Below are positions 33,628 to 42,771 of a stretch of 64,000 nucleotides of DNA, piece by piece (the stretch's first letter is position 1; every line of letters starts with the position of its first letter). The notes under the pieces were generated by a model, which saw only the letters and a program-made list of their open reading frames with translations, was not told where the DNA came from and made no database searches. Position numbers and translations under genes: made by a program. The DNA comes from Curvibacter microcysteis. GTDB lineage: Bacteria; Pseudomonadota; Gammaproteobacteria; Burkholderiales; Burkholderiaceae_C. The stretch lies in assembly GCF_028649435.1 (NCBI RefSeq), contig NZ_JAQSIN010000004.1. The stretch is one strand, 5' to 3'.

Positions 33628-34047
33628 ATGAACTTCAAGAAAATTCTGGTCCCTGTGGGCGGCATCGTGATCGTGGCCCTGGCCTACCGCGCCTATGGCC
33701 TGGGCGGCGTGGCCGCGGCCTTGGGCGGTGTGGTGATGTGGATCCTGATGCACTACACCCGCCTCATGCAGGTGCTCAAGCGGGCCAACAACAACCCCAT
33801 CGGCTATGTGGGCAGCGCCGTCATGCTCAACGCCAAGCTGCGCCCCGGCGTGCCCCTGATCCATGTGCTGGCCCTGACCCGCGCGTTGGGCGAACTGCAG
33901 TCGCCTGAGGGCGAGGAGCCCGAGATCTACCGTTGGACCGACGGCACCCGTTCGCATGTGACGGCCGAGTTCCGTGGCGGCAAGTTGGTTCAGTGGACCT
34001 TGGTGCGCCCCCCCGCTGAGGACGCCGAGGCCCCGTCCACACCGTAA
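33628..34047 (+). CDS. Conserved hypothetical membrane-anchored protein, 139 aa
   Basis: I do not recognise a named family. It starts with one or two hydrophobic segments (ILVPVGGIVIVALAYRAYG and LGGVAAALGGVVMWILMHY), then a hydrophilic domain: RANNNPIGYVGSAVMLNAKLRPGVPLIHVLALTRALGE and WTDGTRSHVTAEFRGGKLVQWTLVR. It lies between radA and ilvE on the same strand. The product is probably an inner-membrane protein with a cytoplasmic or periplasmic tail. Confidence 0.7.
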   Translation: MNFKKILVPVGGIVIVALAYRAYGLGGVAAALGGVVMWILMHYTRLMQVLKRANNNPIGYVGSAVMLNAKLRPGVPLIHVLALTRALGELQSPEGEEPEIYRWTDGTRSHVTAEFRGGKLVQWTLVRPPAEDAEAPSTP

Positions 34048-34128
34048 AATCGGGGTTTGAACCGCGGCTGGCCGGCATTCCCTGGACCGTCGACGGTGTC
34101 AGGATGGCTTTTTAAAGGACACAAGCGC

Positions 34129-35067
34129 ATGAGCACCCTTCCCCCCTCCATGGCGGACCGCGACGGCAAAATCTGGATGGATGGCCAAATGGTCGATTGG
34201 CGTGACGCCAAGATCCACGTCCTGACCCACACCTTGCACTACGGTTGCGGCGCTTTTGAGGGCGTGCGTGCCTACAACACGGTCAATGGCACGGCCATCT
34301 TCCGCCTGGAAGACCACACCAAGCGCCTGTTCAACAGCGCCAAGATCCTGCGCATGACCCTGCCCTTCAGCCAAGAAGAGGTCAATGAAGCGCAAAAAGC
34401 CGTGGTGCGTGAAAACAAGCTCGAAAGCTGCTACCTGCGCCCGCTGACCTGGATCGGCTCGCAAAAGCTGGGCGTCAGCCCCAAGGGCAACACCATCCAC
34501 CTGATGGTGGCCGCCTGGGCCTGGGGTGCTTACCTGGGCGAAGAAGGCCTGCAGCGCGGCATCCGCGTCAAGACCTCCAGCTACACCCGCCACCACGTCA
34601 ACATCACCATGACGCAGGCCAAGGCCGTCAGCAACTACAGCAACTCGATCCTGGCCAACATGGAAGCCACCGACGACGGCTACGACGAGGCGCTGCTGCT
34701 GGATTCGTCGGGCTTTGTCTCCGAAGGCGCGGGCGAGAACATCTTCATCATCAAGGACGGCGTGATCTACACGCCCGACCTGTCGGCAGGCGCCCTCAAC
34801 GGCATCACCCGCAACACGGTGTTCCACATCGCTCAGGACCTGGGCCTGAACATCGTGCAAAAGCGCATCACCCGCGACGAGGTGTACATCGCCGACGAGG
34901 CCTTCTTCACTGGCACTGCCGCTGAAGTGACCCCCATCCGCGAGCTGGACCGCATCGAGATCGGCATCGGCTCGCGTGGCCCCATCACGGAAAAAATCCA
35001 GTCGGCCTTCTTCGATATCGTGAACGGCCGCAACCCCAAGTACGCCCACTGGCTGAGCCCGGTCTGA
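34129..35067 (+). CDS. ilvE: Branched-chain amino acid aminotransferase
   Basis: A 312-residue PLP class IV aminotransferase for the last step of Leu, Ile and Val synthesis. Family marks are LTHTLHYGCGAFEGVRAY, the PLP Lys165 in MTQAKAVSNYSNS, LDSSGFVSEGAGENIFI (Glu binding the cofactor) and FFTGTAAEVTPI. ATG 34129 is chosen; the preceding in-frame stretch is the leader. A small zinc-finger gene follows 38 bp later. Confidence 0.95.
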   Translation: MSTLPPSMADRDGKIWMDGQMVDWRDAKIHVLTHTLHYGCGAFEGVRAYNTVNGTAIFRLEDHTKRLFNSAKILRMTLPFSQEEVNEAQKAVVRENKLESCYLRPLTWIGSQKLGVSPKGNTIHLMVAAWAWGAYLGEEGLQRGIRVKTSSYTRHHVNITMTQAKAVSNYSNSILANMEATDDGYDEALLLDSSGFVSEGAGENIFIIKDGVIYTPDLSAGALNGITRNTVFHIAQDLGLNIVQKRITRDEVYIADEAFFTGTAAEVTPIRELDRIEIGIGSRGPITEKIQSAFFDIVNGRNPKYAHWLSPV

Positions 35068-35105
35068 GCGCTGCTTGCCCCACCATACCTAAAACAAGGG
35101 ACCCC

Positions 35106-35312
35106 ATGAGTACCGCTGCTGTTGAACTGCTGGCCAAGGACTTGAACGCCCAAGGCGGCGTGTTCTGCCCCAACCCCAAGGCTGACATGAAGTTGTGGAA
35201 CAGCCACCCCAAGGTTTACCTGGACGTGGCCCGCACCGGTGAAGGCAAGTGCCCCTACTGCGGCACGGTGTACCGCCTGAAGGCGGGCGAAGTGGTGGCG
35301 CATCACCACTGA
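35106..35312 (+). CDS. CHCC zinc-finger protein (NDUFS6-type domain)
   Basis: A 68-residue protein with a CHCC zinc site: Cys21 (GGVFCPNP), His34 (WNSHPKVYLD), Cys49 and Cys52 (KCPYCGTVYRL). This domain is shared with the mitochondrial complex I subunit NDUFS6. In betaproteobacteria such small proteins often lie beside ilvE, as here. Function unproven. Confidence 0.92.
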   Translation: MSTAAVELLAKDLNAQGGVFCPNPKADMKLWNSHPKVYLDVARTGEGKCPYCGTVYRLKAGEVVAHHH

Positions 35313-35352
35313 GCACCCGGTGGCTGCCCAGCCCCGGTCTCCATCCCCCGGC

Positions 35353-36228
35353 ATGATGTCCCCGGACACCGCCGCGCTGCTGTCCCAGGTCACCGTGCTG
35401 GTGGTCACCTACAACAGCGGGCACTGCCTGCCTGCGCTGGCCCAAGGCTTGGCGCAGCTGCCGCATGTGCGCGTGGTCGACAACGCCAGCCAGGACGGCA
35501 CGCCCGACACGGTGCGCCGCCTGCTGCCGTCGGCCCAACTGACCTGCCTGCCCAGCAACAAGGGCTATGGCGTGGCCAACAACGCGGGCCTGGCCGAGGT
35601 GAGCACGCCTTACGCGCTGCTGCTCAACCCCGATTGCGAAGTCACGCCCGAGTCCATCGCGGCCCTGGTGCAGGCGGCCCGGCAGTGGCCTGAGGCCACT
35701 TTGCTGGTGCCCCAACTGGTCGACGGTCAGGGCGCGCTGCAGGTCAACTACAGCTGGCCGCGCCACGACTGGAAGCCGCGCCAAGGCGCCGCCGACGGGC
35801 CGCTCAGCGTGGGCTATGCCTGCGCGGCGGTCATGCTGATCCACATGGCGCGCTTGCAGCCGGTGGGTTTTTTCGATCCGCGTTTCTTCCTGTACTACGA
35901 AGACGAGGACCTGTGCCTGCGCGTGTTCCAGCGCCACGGCCAGATCCTGGTGCTGCCCGACATCCGCGTCACCCACCTGTCGCGCGGTTCGGTGCGCGGG
36001 CCTCGGCCCTGGCGCTCGGAGTATTGGCGCGGCTACCACCACGCACAGTCGAAAATCATCTTCATCCACAAGCACGCGGGCGCCGCTGCGGGCGCCCGGG
36101 CACAACGCCGCCTGATGCTGTCGGCCTGCGCCAACGTGCTGGTCCGTGCCTTGCTGGTGTCGCCCAAACACCTGGCCCGGGCCTGGGGCCGCTTGCGTGG
36201 GGTGTGGCAGTTGCCGCCTCTGGCCTGA
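35353..36228 (+). CDS. Glycosyltransferase family 2 protein (rhamnosyltransferase-like)
   Basis: A GT2 enzyme of about 291 residues with a GT-A fold. It shows VTVLVVTYNSGHCLPAL, VRVVDNASQDGTPD (nucleotide-binding Asp), NKGYGVANNAGL, LLLNPDCEV (the DXD-like metal motif is NPD) and FLYYEDEDLCLRV. The sugar donor is probably dTDP-rhamnose or similar by resemblance, not proof. ATG 35353/35356 or the upstream GTG 35320 could be the start. It begins the envelope-glycan cluster. Confidence 0.9.
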   Translation: MMSPDTAALLSQVTVLVVTYNSGHCLPALAQGLAQLPHVRVVDNASQDGTPDTVRRLLPSAQLTCLPSNKGYGVANNAGLAEVSTPYALLLNPDCEVTPESIAALVQAARQWPEATLLVPQLVDGQGALQVNYSWPRHDWKPRQGAADGPLSVGYACAAVMLIHMARLQPVGFFDPRFFLYYEDEDLCLRVFQRHGQILVLPDIRVTHLSRGSVRGPRPWRSEYWRGYHHAQSKIIFIHKHAGAAAGARAQRRLMLSACANVLVRALLVSPKHLARAWGRLRGVWQLPPLA

Positions 36229-36250
36229 GCCTCTTTTTTTGACGAGCACC

Positions 36251-37087
36251 ATGTCGACCCCCTCCTCCTCCGTGTCTGGCCCCGTGGCCGCTGCCTGGCC
36301 CACCGACCGGCCCAGCCTGACCATCGGCATCCTGACCAAAAACGAGGCCCACCACATCGAGGCCTGCGTGCGCAGCGCCGCCTTCGCCGACCAAGTGATC
36401 GTGGTGGACAGCGGCAGCACCGACAACACGGTGGCCTTGGCCCAGGACCTGGGGGCCGAGGTGCACCTGTACCCCGACTGGCAGGGCTTTGCCGTGCAGC
36501 GCACACGCCTGCTGTCGCACGCGCGCGGCGATTATTTGTTCTACCTGGACGCGGATGAGCTCATCACCCCAGCCTTGCAAGCCCAGATCGAGGCGGCGGT
36601 GCGCTCGGGCGAGCGCGCCATCTGGGCCATCGAGTGGAGCGTGGTGGCCTATGGCCGCGAGCTGAAGTACTTTTTGTCGCAGTCGCGCCTGGACCGCATG
36701 TTCCGCCGTGACATGCTGGAGCGCTACGAGGGCGTGGTGCACGAGCACGCCGTGCTCAAGCCCCAGGACCAGCCGGTGCCGCGCCATGCCTTCAAGGCCC
36801 GGCTGCTGCACTATTCGCGCGAAACCGTGCGCGGCAGCCTGGAGAAGCTGACCCAGTACGCCATGCTGGGCGCGGCCAAGCGCGCCCAGGCCGGCAAGCG
36901 TGGCGGCGTGCTGCGCGGCATGGCCTCGGCCTTTGCCATCTTCTTGCGCCTGTACGTGTTCCGGCTTGGCTTTCTGGGCGGTGGTCCGGGCTTTCTGTTT
37001 TGCTACTTCATCGCGCTGGAGTGTTTCTTCCGCTACGCCGCGCTGTACTACGACCGCGAGAGCCTCAGCCAATCGGTGGGGCGTTGA
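36251..37087 (+). CDS. Glycosyltransferase family 2 protein (WaaE/KdtX-like)
   Basis: A 278-residue GT2 enzyme resembling the LPS core glucosyltransferases WaaE/KdtX. Visible are LTIGILTKNEAHHIEACVRSA, VIVVDSGSTDNTV, YPDWQGFAVQRT, LFYLDADELITPAL (metal-binding DAD) and YEGVVHEHAVL. The C terminus is hydrophobic (FLRLYVFRLGFLGG..FLFCYFIALECFFRY), suggesting membrane association. ATG 36251 was chosen. The O-antigen-ligase gene starts 3 bp after its stop. Confidence 0.9.
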   Translation: MSTPSSSVSGPVAAAWPTDRPSLTIGILTKNEAHHIEACVRSAAFADQVIVVDSGSTDNTVALAQDLGAEVHLYPDWQGFAVQRTRLLSHARGDYLFYLDADELITPALQAQIEAAVRSGERAIWAIEWSVVAYGRELKYFLSQSRLDRMFRRDMLERYEGVVHEHAVLKPQDQPVPRHAFKARLLHYSRETVRGSLEKLTQYAMLGAAKRAQAGKRGGVLRGMASAFAIFLRLYVFRLGFLGGGPGFLFCYFIALECFFRYAALYYDRESLSQSVGR

Positions 37088-37089
37088 CC

Positions 37090-38403
37090 ATGCAGCCCAC
37101 CTCCCCATCGACCGCGCCGCCAGGGCCGGTGTCTGCGGGCGAGTGGTCGCCGGCCGAGCGTGCGTCTTCACTGGCCGCCTTTGCCCTGCCGGCGCTGTCG
37201 CTGTGCCTGCCCAGCGGTTATTCCTGGGGGGCGACCTTGCTGTTGTTCGCGTCCTTGCTGACGGTGCGCCACTGGTGGCATCGTCCGCCGGACTGGGCTC
37301 AGCTGCGCTGGCTGGTCGCGGCGCTGGTCTTCATGGGCCTGGACTGGCTGGTCGATGCGGTGATCAGCCAGGGCAGCTGGCGTGGGCTGGACAAGCCGCT
37401 CAAGTACTTCCTGGCCTTGCCTTGCCTGTTCTTTGTGCTGCGCTACCCGCCGCGCCCCCGGGCCTTGTGGGCGGGGCTGGCGGTGGGGGCCAGCCTCAGC
37501 GGCCTGGTGTCGCTCTACCAGTACCTGGTGCAGGGCATGTGGCGCACCGAAGGGTTCACCAACGCCATCCAGTACGGCAACCTCAGCCTGTTGATGGCCG
37601 TGATGTGCCTGGTGGGCGCCATGATGTGGCCCGAGGAGCCACGCCGCCTGGCCTGGCGCCTGGCTCTGGGCGTGGGCATGGTGCTGGGCCTGGTGGCTTC
37701 GCTGCTGTCGCAGGCGCGCGGTGGCTGGTTGTCGCTGCTGTTCATCTTGCCCGTGCTGGTGTTCTTGGTGCGCCGCTACATCCCCTTGAAGCGTTTGTTG
37801 CTGGCCATGGCGGCGCTGGGGCTGTCCTTGGTGGTGCTGGTGGGGGCCTTGGGTCCGACCCTGGTGCACCGCCTGGAATTGGCGGTGGACGAGGTCCGGC
37901 AATACGAGACCACGGGCCATTCGGACAACTCGGTCGGCCAGCGGCTGGCGCACTGGAAGGCCGCCTGGCACATGGGCCTGCAGCGCCCGCTGCTGGGCTG
38001 GACCCAGGCCGGCTACGAGCAGGAAAAGCACCGCATGGTCGCCGCTGGCGAAGCACCGGCCGCCGTGCTGGTCTATGGCCATGCGCACAACGAGTTTTTG
38101 GACGTCTTCGCCAAGCGCGGGCTGCTGGGCCTGTTCTCGGTGCTGGGCTTGTATGGTTCGGTGCTGTGGTTGTTCTGGCCCCGGTGCGACCAAGCCCTGT
38201 CGCCTGAACGCCAAGGCCTGCAACTGGCGGCCTTGATGATGCCGCTGGCCTACCTGGGCTTTGGTTTGACGCAGGCCTTTCTGGGCCACAACAGCGGCAC
38301 CATGTTCTACCTGTTCATGTCCTTGCTGATGTACGGCGCGCTGCGCCAGCCCGAGCCAGCGCTGCCACCGCCTGCACCGGTTCATTCCACCCCCGCCGCC
38401 TGA
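37090..38403 (+). CDS. O-antigen ligase family protein (WaaL-like)
   Basis: A 437-residue inner-membrane protein with about twelve helices of the Wzy_C/WaaL family. The large periplasmic loop contains RLAHWKAAWHMGLQRPLLGWTQAGYEQEK, and the conserved His appears in VYGHAHNEFLDVFAKRGLLGL, diagnostic for this family. It would join O-antigen or another glycan to lipid A-core. It follows the WaaE-like GT by 2 bp and precedes a GT4 gene by 15 bp, so these belong to one operon. Confidence 0.9.
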   Translation: MQPTSPSTAPPGPVSAGEWSPAERASSLAAFALPALSLCLPSGYSWGATLLLFASLLTVRHWWHRPPDWAQLRWLVAALVFMGLDWLVDAVISQGSWRGLDKPLKYFLALPCLFFVLRYPPRPRALWAGLAVGASLSGLVSLYQYLVQGMWRTEGFTNAIQYGNLSLLMAVMCLVGAMMWPEEPRRLAWRLALGVGMVLGLVASLLSQARGGWLSLLFILPVLVFLVRRYIPLKRLLLAMAALGLSLVVLVGALGPTLVHRLELAVDEVRQYETTGHSDNSVGQRLAHWKAAWHMGLQRPLLGWTQAGYEQEKHRMVAAGEAPAAVLVYGHAHNEFLDVFAKRGLLGLFSVLGLYGSVLWLFWPRCDQALSPERQGLQLAALMMPLAYLGFGLTQAFLGHNSGTMFYLFMSLLMYGALRQPEPALPPPAPVHSTPAA

Positions 38404-38418
38404 CGCTGGAGCCCGCCG

Positions 38419-39393
38419 ATGCATGTCTTGCTGGTCAACAACGCGCCCATCCCGGTGTTTGCCTATGGCGGCACCGAGCGTGTGATTTGGGACCTGGGCC
38501 GCGCCCTGGTGGGCTTGGGCCACCGCGTCAGCTACCTGGTGCCTGAGGGCTCGCACTGCGATTTCGCCCAGGTGTTGCCCATCCGCCCGGGCCAGCCCTG
38601 GGCGGCGCAGATCCCGGCCGATGTGGATGTGGTGCACTTCCAGTTCAATCCCAAGACCGACATCGGCCGCCCCTTTGTGGTGACCGAGCACGGCAATGGC
38701 CGCGACCCCGACCCGCTGGCGCTGAACACGGTATTTGTCTCGCGCAACCATGCGCAGCGCCACGGCAGTGCCCGCTATGTGCTCAATGGCCTGGACTGGT
38801 CGGCCTATGGGCCGGTCGACTTCGATCGCCCGCGCGCGCACCATCACTTCCTGGGCAAGGCGGCCTGGCGGGTGAAAAACGTCAAGGGCGCGATCCGTGT
38901 GGCGGCCCTGGCCGGGGTTGAACTGGACGTGCTGGGCGGCACGCGGCTCAACCTGCGGCGTGGCTTTCGCTTCACCTGGTCGCCGCGCGTGCACTTTTTT
39001 GGCATGGTGGGCGGGCAGCAGAAGTTTGATTTGCTCAACGCCTCGCGCGGCCTGATCTTGCCGGTGCGCTGGCACGAGCCCTTTGGCCTGGCGGTGATCG
39101 AGAGCCTTTATTTTGGTTGCCCGGTGTTCGCCACCCCCTACGGCGCCTTGCCTGAGCTGGTGCCGGCTGACTGCGGCACCCTGGCCGCCAGCGCGTCGGC
39201 GCTGGCCGAGGCCGTGCGCGCCTGGCGCGGCGACCCGCGCGCCTGCCAGGCCGCGGTGCTGCAACGCTTCAGCGCCGAGACCATGGCGCGGGGCTACCTG
39301 CAGTGCTACGAAGAGGTGCTGGCTGGGGTCGCCCTGAACCCGCAGCCGCCGCACATGGCCCATTCGGCCTTTGACCAACCCTGGCAGAACTGA
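38419..39393 (+). CDS. Glycosyltransferase family 4 protein
   Basis: A 324-residue GT-B-fold enzyme. The N-terminal domain starts MHVLLVNNAPIPVFAYGGTERVIWDLGRAL, with the Gly-rich phosphate loop YGGTERV. The C-terminal domain has VHFFGMVGGQQKFDLLNASRGLILPVRWHEPFGLAVIESLYFGCPVFATPYGALPELV, including the conserved E-x7-E motif. The last gene of the glycan cluster; donor and acceptor sugars are unknown. Confidence 0.92.
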   Translation: MHVLLVNNAPIPVFAYGGTERVIWDLGRALVGLGHRVSYLVPEGSHCDFAQVLPIRPGQPWAAQIPADVDVVHFQFNPKTDIGRPFVVTEHGNGRDPDPLALNTVFVSRNHAQRHGSARYVLNGLDWSAYGPVDFDRPRAHHHFLGKAAWRVKNVKGAIRVAALAGVELDVLGGTRLNLRRGFRFTWSPRVHFFGMVGGQQKFDLLNASRGLILPVRWHEPFGLAVIESLYFGCPVFATPYGALPELVPADCGTLAASASALAEAVRAWRGDPRACQAAVLQRFSAETMARGYLQCYEEVLAGVALNPQPPHMAHSAFDQPWQN

Positions 39394-39419
39394 GGCCAGC
39401 AGCACGCGTTCTGGGGGCG

Positions 39420-39465
39420 GGCGGCTGGGGGCCGCTTCGCGCTTCTGAGGGCCCCCTCAGCCGCC
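39420..39465. terminator. Long GC-rich hairpin between convergent genes
   Basis: GGCGGCTG (39420-39427) pairs with CAGCCGCC (39458-39465), with an inner GGGG/CCCC stem. It overlaps the stop codon of the nitronate monooxygenase gene. No T run is present; a bidirectional transcription block is likely. Confidence 0.5.
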
Positions 39466-40494
39466 CAGGCGTCGACGCGCCCCTTCATCCATTGCTTGCA
39501 GGATGTGCGCGGCGGTTGGGCAGTCGTGAATCAAGCCCACCCCTTCACCCACGGTGGCGTGGGCGCGGCGGTAGTCCTGTTCGGCCACGCCGGCGTCGTA
39601 GTCAGCGCGGGCGGCGGCCGGGTCTTGGCGCAGGGCCTCCACACGCGACTCCCAGGCCTGGTGCAGTGGGTTGCGCAGGGCGCGAAAGTCAAAGGGCGCC
39701 GGCCAGTTCTTGCGGCGCAGGATGTCAAACACCTCGGAGCGCGCCGTGCCGTCGCCCGTGCTGGCCACCGCTTGGGCCTTGGCCCCGGCGGGCGCCAGGC
39801 TCTCCTGGCTGGCCCACAGGCGCGAACCGACCAGGGCGCCGTCGGCCCCCAGCACGCGGCTGGCGGCCAGGGTGCGGCCGTCGGCAATGCCCCCAGCGGC
39901 CAGCAGCAAGGTGGCCGGCGACTGGGCGGCCAGGGCGTCGGCCAGCTCAGGCACCAGGGTGAAGGTGGCGCGGCCGTTCAAGGCGTTCATGCCGTGCCCG
40001 CCCGCTTCGGCGCCCTGGGCCACCACCACCTGGGCGCCGGCTTCCAGGGCCAGCGGCAGTTGCTCCAGGCGCTGGATCTGGCAGATCAGGTCCACGCCCC
40101 GGGCCTGCAGGCGCGCCGCATAGGGCCGGGGGTCGCCAAAGGACAGCATCAGGGCGCGCGGCAAATCGGCCTCGGCCTGGTCCAGCAGCCAGTCCAAGGC
40201 GGAGGCGTCTTCGTCCAGCTTCCAGGTGATGAAGCCGCAGCCAATGCGTCGTGTAGATTTGGCCTGCAATGCGAGTGTGTACTCACGTTGGGTCCAGGCG
40301 AGATCGCCATAACCACCCCCCACCAGGCCCAGGGCGCCGGCGTCGGCGCAGGCGGCGGCCAGGGCGCCACCCGAGGCCAGGGCCATGGGCGCCAGGGCCA
40401 CGGGCAGGCTCAGGCCGTAGCGCTGGCTGAAGCGGGAGTCGGGCCAGAGCGAGGTTGATGCGGCGGGGAGGGCGGGGCGGGTGGGCTGGTTCAT
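39457..40494 (-). CDS. Nitronate monooxygenase family protein (FMN-dependent)
   Basis: A 345-residue TIM-barrel flavoprotein of the NMO (2-nitropropane dioxygenase) family. Visible are LPVALAPMALASGGALAAACADAGALGLVGGGYGD, QVVVAQGAEAGGHGM (FMN phosphate loop and conserved His) and LLLAAGGIADGRTLAASRVLGADGALVGSRLWASQES. It may detoxify nitronates such as propionate-3-nitronate. ATG 40494 was chosen. It is divergent from a LysR gene that probably controls it. Confidence 0.9.
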   Translation of the reverse strand: MNQPTRPALPAASTSLWPDSRFSQRYGLSLPVALAPMALASGGALAAACADAGALGLVGGGYGDLAWTQREYTLALQAKSTRRIGCGFITWKLDEDASALDWLLDQAEADLPRALMLSFGDPRPYAARLQARGVDLICQIQRLEQLPLALEAGAQVVVAQGAEAGGHGMNALNGRATFTLVPELADALAAQSPATLLLAAGGIADGRTLAASRVLGADGALVGSRLWASQESLAPAGAKAQAVASTGDGTARSEVFDILRRKNWPAPFDFRALRNPLHQAWESRVEALRQDPAAARADYDAGVAEQDYRRAHATVGEGVGLIHDCPTAAHILQAMDEGARRRLGG

Positions 40495-40568
40495 GGGCCG
40501 ATTGTGGTGGGCGTGACAAAGCGAGTCCAACGAATAAAAATGAAGCCATTCATCGATTTGGACGAAGT

Positions 40569-41441
40569 ATGGATTTTGCCGATCTGCAGACGTTTCGGGC
40601 CGTGGTGGAACACGGCGGGGTGACGGCGGCCGCCACCCAGCTGCACCGCGTGCAGTCCAGCATCTCGGCGCGCCTGTCGGCCCTGGAGCGCGACCTGGGG
40701 TGTGCCTTGTTCGAGCGCGCCGGCCGCCGCCTGCAACTCACCCCCGAGGGCCGCCACCTCTACGAGCGCAGTGCCGCCCTGGTGCAGGACCTGGTCGCGC
40801 TGCGCCAGGAGCTGGCGGGCACCGGCCCCGGGGCCGTGCTGTGTCTGGGCGCCATGGAAAGCACCGCCGCTGTGCGCCTGGCGCCTGTGCTGGCGCAGCT
40901 GCGCCGGGGCCAACCGGGCATGCGCTTGTTGTTGCGCACAGGGACCACCGGCGCCTTGTTGCAAGGCCTGGAGCAGCACGCGCTGGACGCCGTGCTGGTG
41001 GCCGGCCCGGCGAACCGGCCCGCCCTGCACTGGCAGCCTGTGTTTGAAGAGGAGTTGGTGTTGATTGCCCCGCTTCCGCCGTCGGTCGACTCGACCCTGG
41101 CGTCGCCCCTGCCGCCCGGCCTGGTGACCTTCAGTGCGGGCTGCGCCTACCGCGAGGTCGCGCTGGATTGGGCCCGGGCGCAAGGCCTGCCACCCGGGCC
41201 GGCGACCGAGATCGGCTCCTACCATGCGCTGGCGGCGGCGGTGACCGCGGGCATGGGCTTGGGGCTGCTGCCCCGGGCCGTGCTGAGTGGCATCGACACC
41301 CGAGGGCTGCAGGTGCAGTCGCTGCCCGAGGCCTGGGCGCGTCAGACCACCTGGCTGGTGACCCGCCAAGGGCCTGTGTCTGCCGCCTTGCGGGCCTTGG
41401 TGCAAGCCTTGCAGGAGGGCGGCATGGCGTCGGCTGGCTGA
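40569..41441 (+). CDS. LysR family transcriptional regulator
   Basis: A 290-residue LTTR. The N-terminal helix-turn-helix reads MDFADLQTFRAVVEHGGVTAAATQLHRVQSSISARLSALERDLGCALFERAGRRLQLTPEGRHLYERSAALV. The effector domain starts at about residue 90 (GAVLCLGAMESTAAVRLAPVLAQLR). It is divergent from the nitronate monooxygenase gene with a 74-bp shared region, the usual LTTR layout. Confidence 0.92.
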   Translation: MDFADLQTFRAVVEHGGVTAAATQLHRVQSSISARLSALERDLGCALFERAGRRLQLTPEGRHLYERSAALVQDLVALRQELAGTGPGAVLCLGAMESTAAVRLAPVLAQLRRGQPGMRLLLRTGTTGALLQGLEQHALDAVLVAGPANRPALHWQPVFEEELVLIAPLPPSVDSTLASPLPPGLVTFSAGCAYREVALDWARAQGLPPGPATEIGSYHALAAAVTAGMGLGLLPRAVLSGIDTRGLQVQSLPEAWARQTTWLVTRQGPVSAALRALVQALQEGGMASAG

Positions 41442-41476
41442 GGCGGGGTGGGCATCAGGGCCCGGACCGTGGAGGC

Positions 41477-42769
41477 TCAGGGCGTGTGCGGCAGGGTCAG
41501 CACAAAGCAGGCGCCACCGCCTTCGTGCTCTTCGCAGTGCACGCTGCCCCCGTGGCGCTCGGCGATCGACTTGACCAGGGCCAGGCCCAGGCCCACGCCG
41601 CCCTCGCGCTCGCTGGCGCCAGGTAGGCGGTAGAAGGGCTCAAAAATGCGCTCGCGCAGCGCGGGCGGCACGCCGGGCCCCCGGTCGCACACGGCCAGCA
41701 AAATCAGCGGGCCTTGGCGCGACAGCTTGACGCTGATGTCACCCTGGCCGTAGCGGCGCGCGTTCTCCAGCAGGTTGCGCACGGCGCGGCGCAGCAGCTT
41801 GGCCACGCCGGTGACGGCCAGTTCACTGCTGCCGTCGTCGGCCTCAAGCTCGGCGCCGACGCGCGCGCATTCCTCGGCCGACAGGCCCACCAAATCCACC
41901 GATTCCAGGGTGCCCAGGTCGGCTTCGCTGGCGTCGAGCCGGCTGGCCAGCAGGATTTCATCGATCAACTGGTCCAGCTCGGCGATGTTGCGCTTGATCT
42001 CTTCACGAAAGCCGGGCGCGGCCTGGGTGCCCATCAGCTCCACGCCCATGCGGATGCGTGCCAGAGGCGAGCGCAGTTCGTGCGAGGCATTGGCCAGCAA
42101 GGCCTTGTGCGACTGCATCAGGGTCTGGATGCGCTCGGCGGCGTGGTTGAAGCGTCCCGCCAGGTAGGCCACCTCATCGTGTCCCTTGACAGGCACGCGC
42201 ACGGACAAATCGCCATCGCCCCAGCGCTCAACGCTGCGTTGCAGTTCTTCAAGCCGGCGCGTGAGCTTGCGGATGATGGGGTAGGTGGCCAGGGCGACGG
42301 CGATCGCACACAGGCCCAGGGTCCAGAAAAAGCCAAAAGGCTTGCCCACGATGTTGCGCGGCGGGCGCGGCAGGTGGATGTTGAGCACCTCCCCACTGTC
42401 CATCTTGACCACGAACTCGGGCCCCGTGCGGCCCAGGTGTGGCTCGCCCTCGTGCGGCGGAGGGCCGCCCTCGGGACCGGCATGGGGCGGTGGCCCCAGG
42501 GGGAGGCCTCCTGCTTCATGGGGAGGGGGCGGTGGGCGCAGGCGCAAGGAGCCGGAACCCACCACGTCACCCGTGGCGTTGCGCACCACGGCCTCCCGCA
42601 GGGGCGGGTCACTGGCCAGTCGCCAGGCACCGGCCACACCGAGGGTCAGCACGGCCATGGCCAGCAGCACGGCCAGCCAGATGCGCACATACAGACGCCG
42701 GGTCAGGCGCTGCAAAGGGGTGCCGGTGAACGGGGTCGCCGGGGCTGCGGGGGGGTGGGGGGGCGTCAA
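41477..42769 (-). CDS. Two-component sensor histidine kinase (CpxA/RstB type)
   Basis: A 430-residue membrane kinase. Order: TM1 (about 28-50), a periplasmic region of about 95 residues, TM2 (146-167), HAMP (168-220), H-box SHELRSPLAR with His230, N-box RNLLENARRYG (Asn336), G1 DRGPGVP (362-368) and G2 GVGLGLAL (391-398). The periplasmic region is odd: residues 79-113 are built of Pro, Gly and His in repeated PPPHEG/PPPHAG units, which could bind a metal. It starts 2 bp after the stop of the upstream response regulator gene, so the pair is one operon. Confidence 0.93.
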   Translation of the reverse strand: MTPPHPPAAPATPFTGTPLQRLTRRLYVRIWLAVLLAMAVLTLGVAGAWRLASDPPLREAVVRNATGDVVGSGSLRLRPPPPPHEAGGLPLGPPPHAGPEGGPPPHEGEPHLGRTGPEFVVKMDSGEVLNIHLPRPPRNIVGKPFGFFWTLGLCAIAVALATYPIIRKLTRRLEELQRSVERWGDGDLSVRVPVKGHDEVAYLAGRFNHAAERIQTLMQSHKALLANASHELRSPLARIRMGVELMGTQAAPGFREEIKRNIAELDQLIDEILLASRLDASEADLGTLESVDLVGLSAEECARVGAELEADDGSSELAVTGVAKLLRRAVRNLLENARRYGQGDISVKLSRQGPLILLAVCDRGPGVPPALRERIFEPFYRLPGASEREGGVGLGLALVKSIAERHGGSVHCEEHEGGGACFVLTLPHTP

Positions 42770-42771
42770 AC

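Noticed and set aside
37168..39405. A 745-codon open frame on the minus strand across the O-antigen ligase and GT4 genes
   Set aside because: It is antisense to two clear genes; the translation is His/Gln/Arg/Gly-rich low-complexity text typical of a shadow in high-GC DNA.
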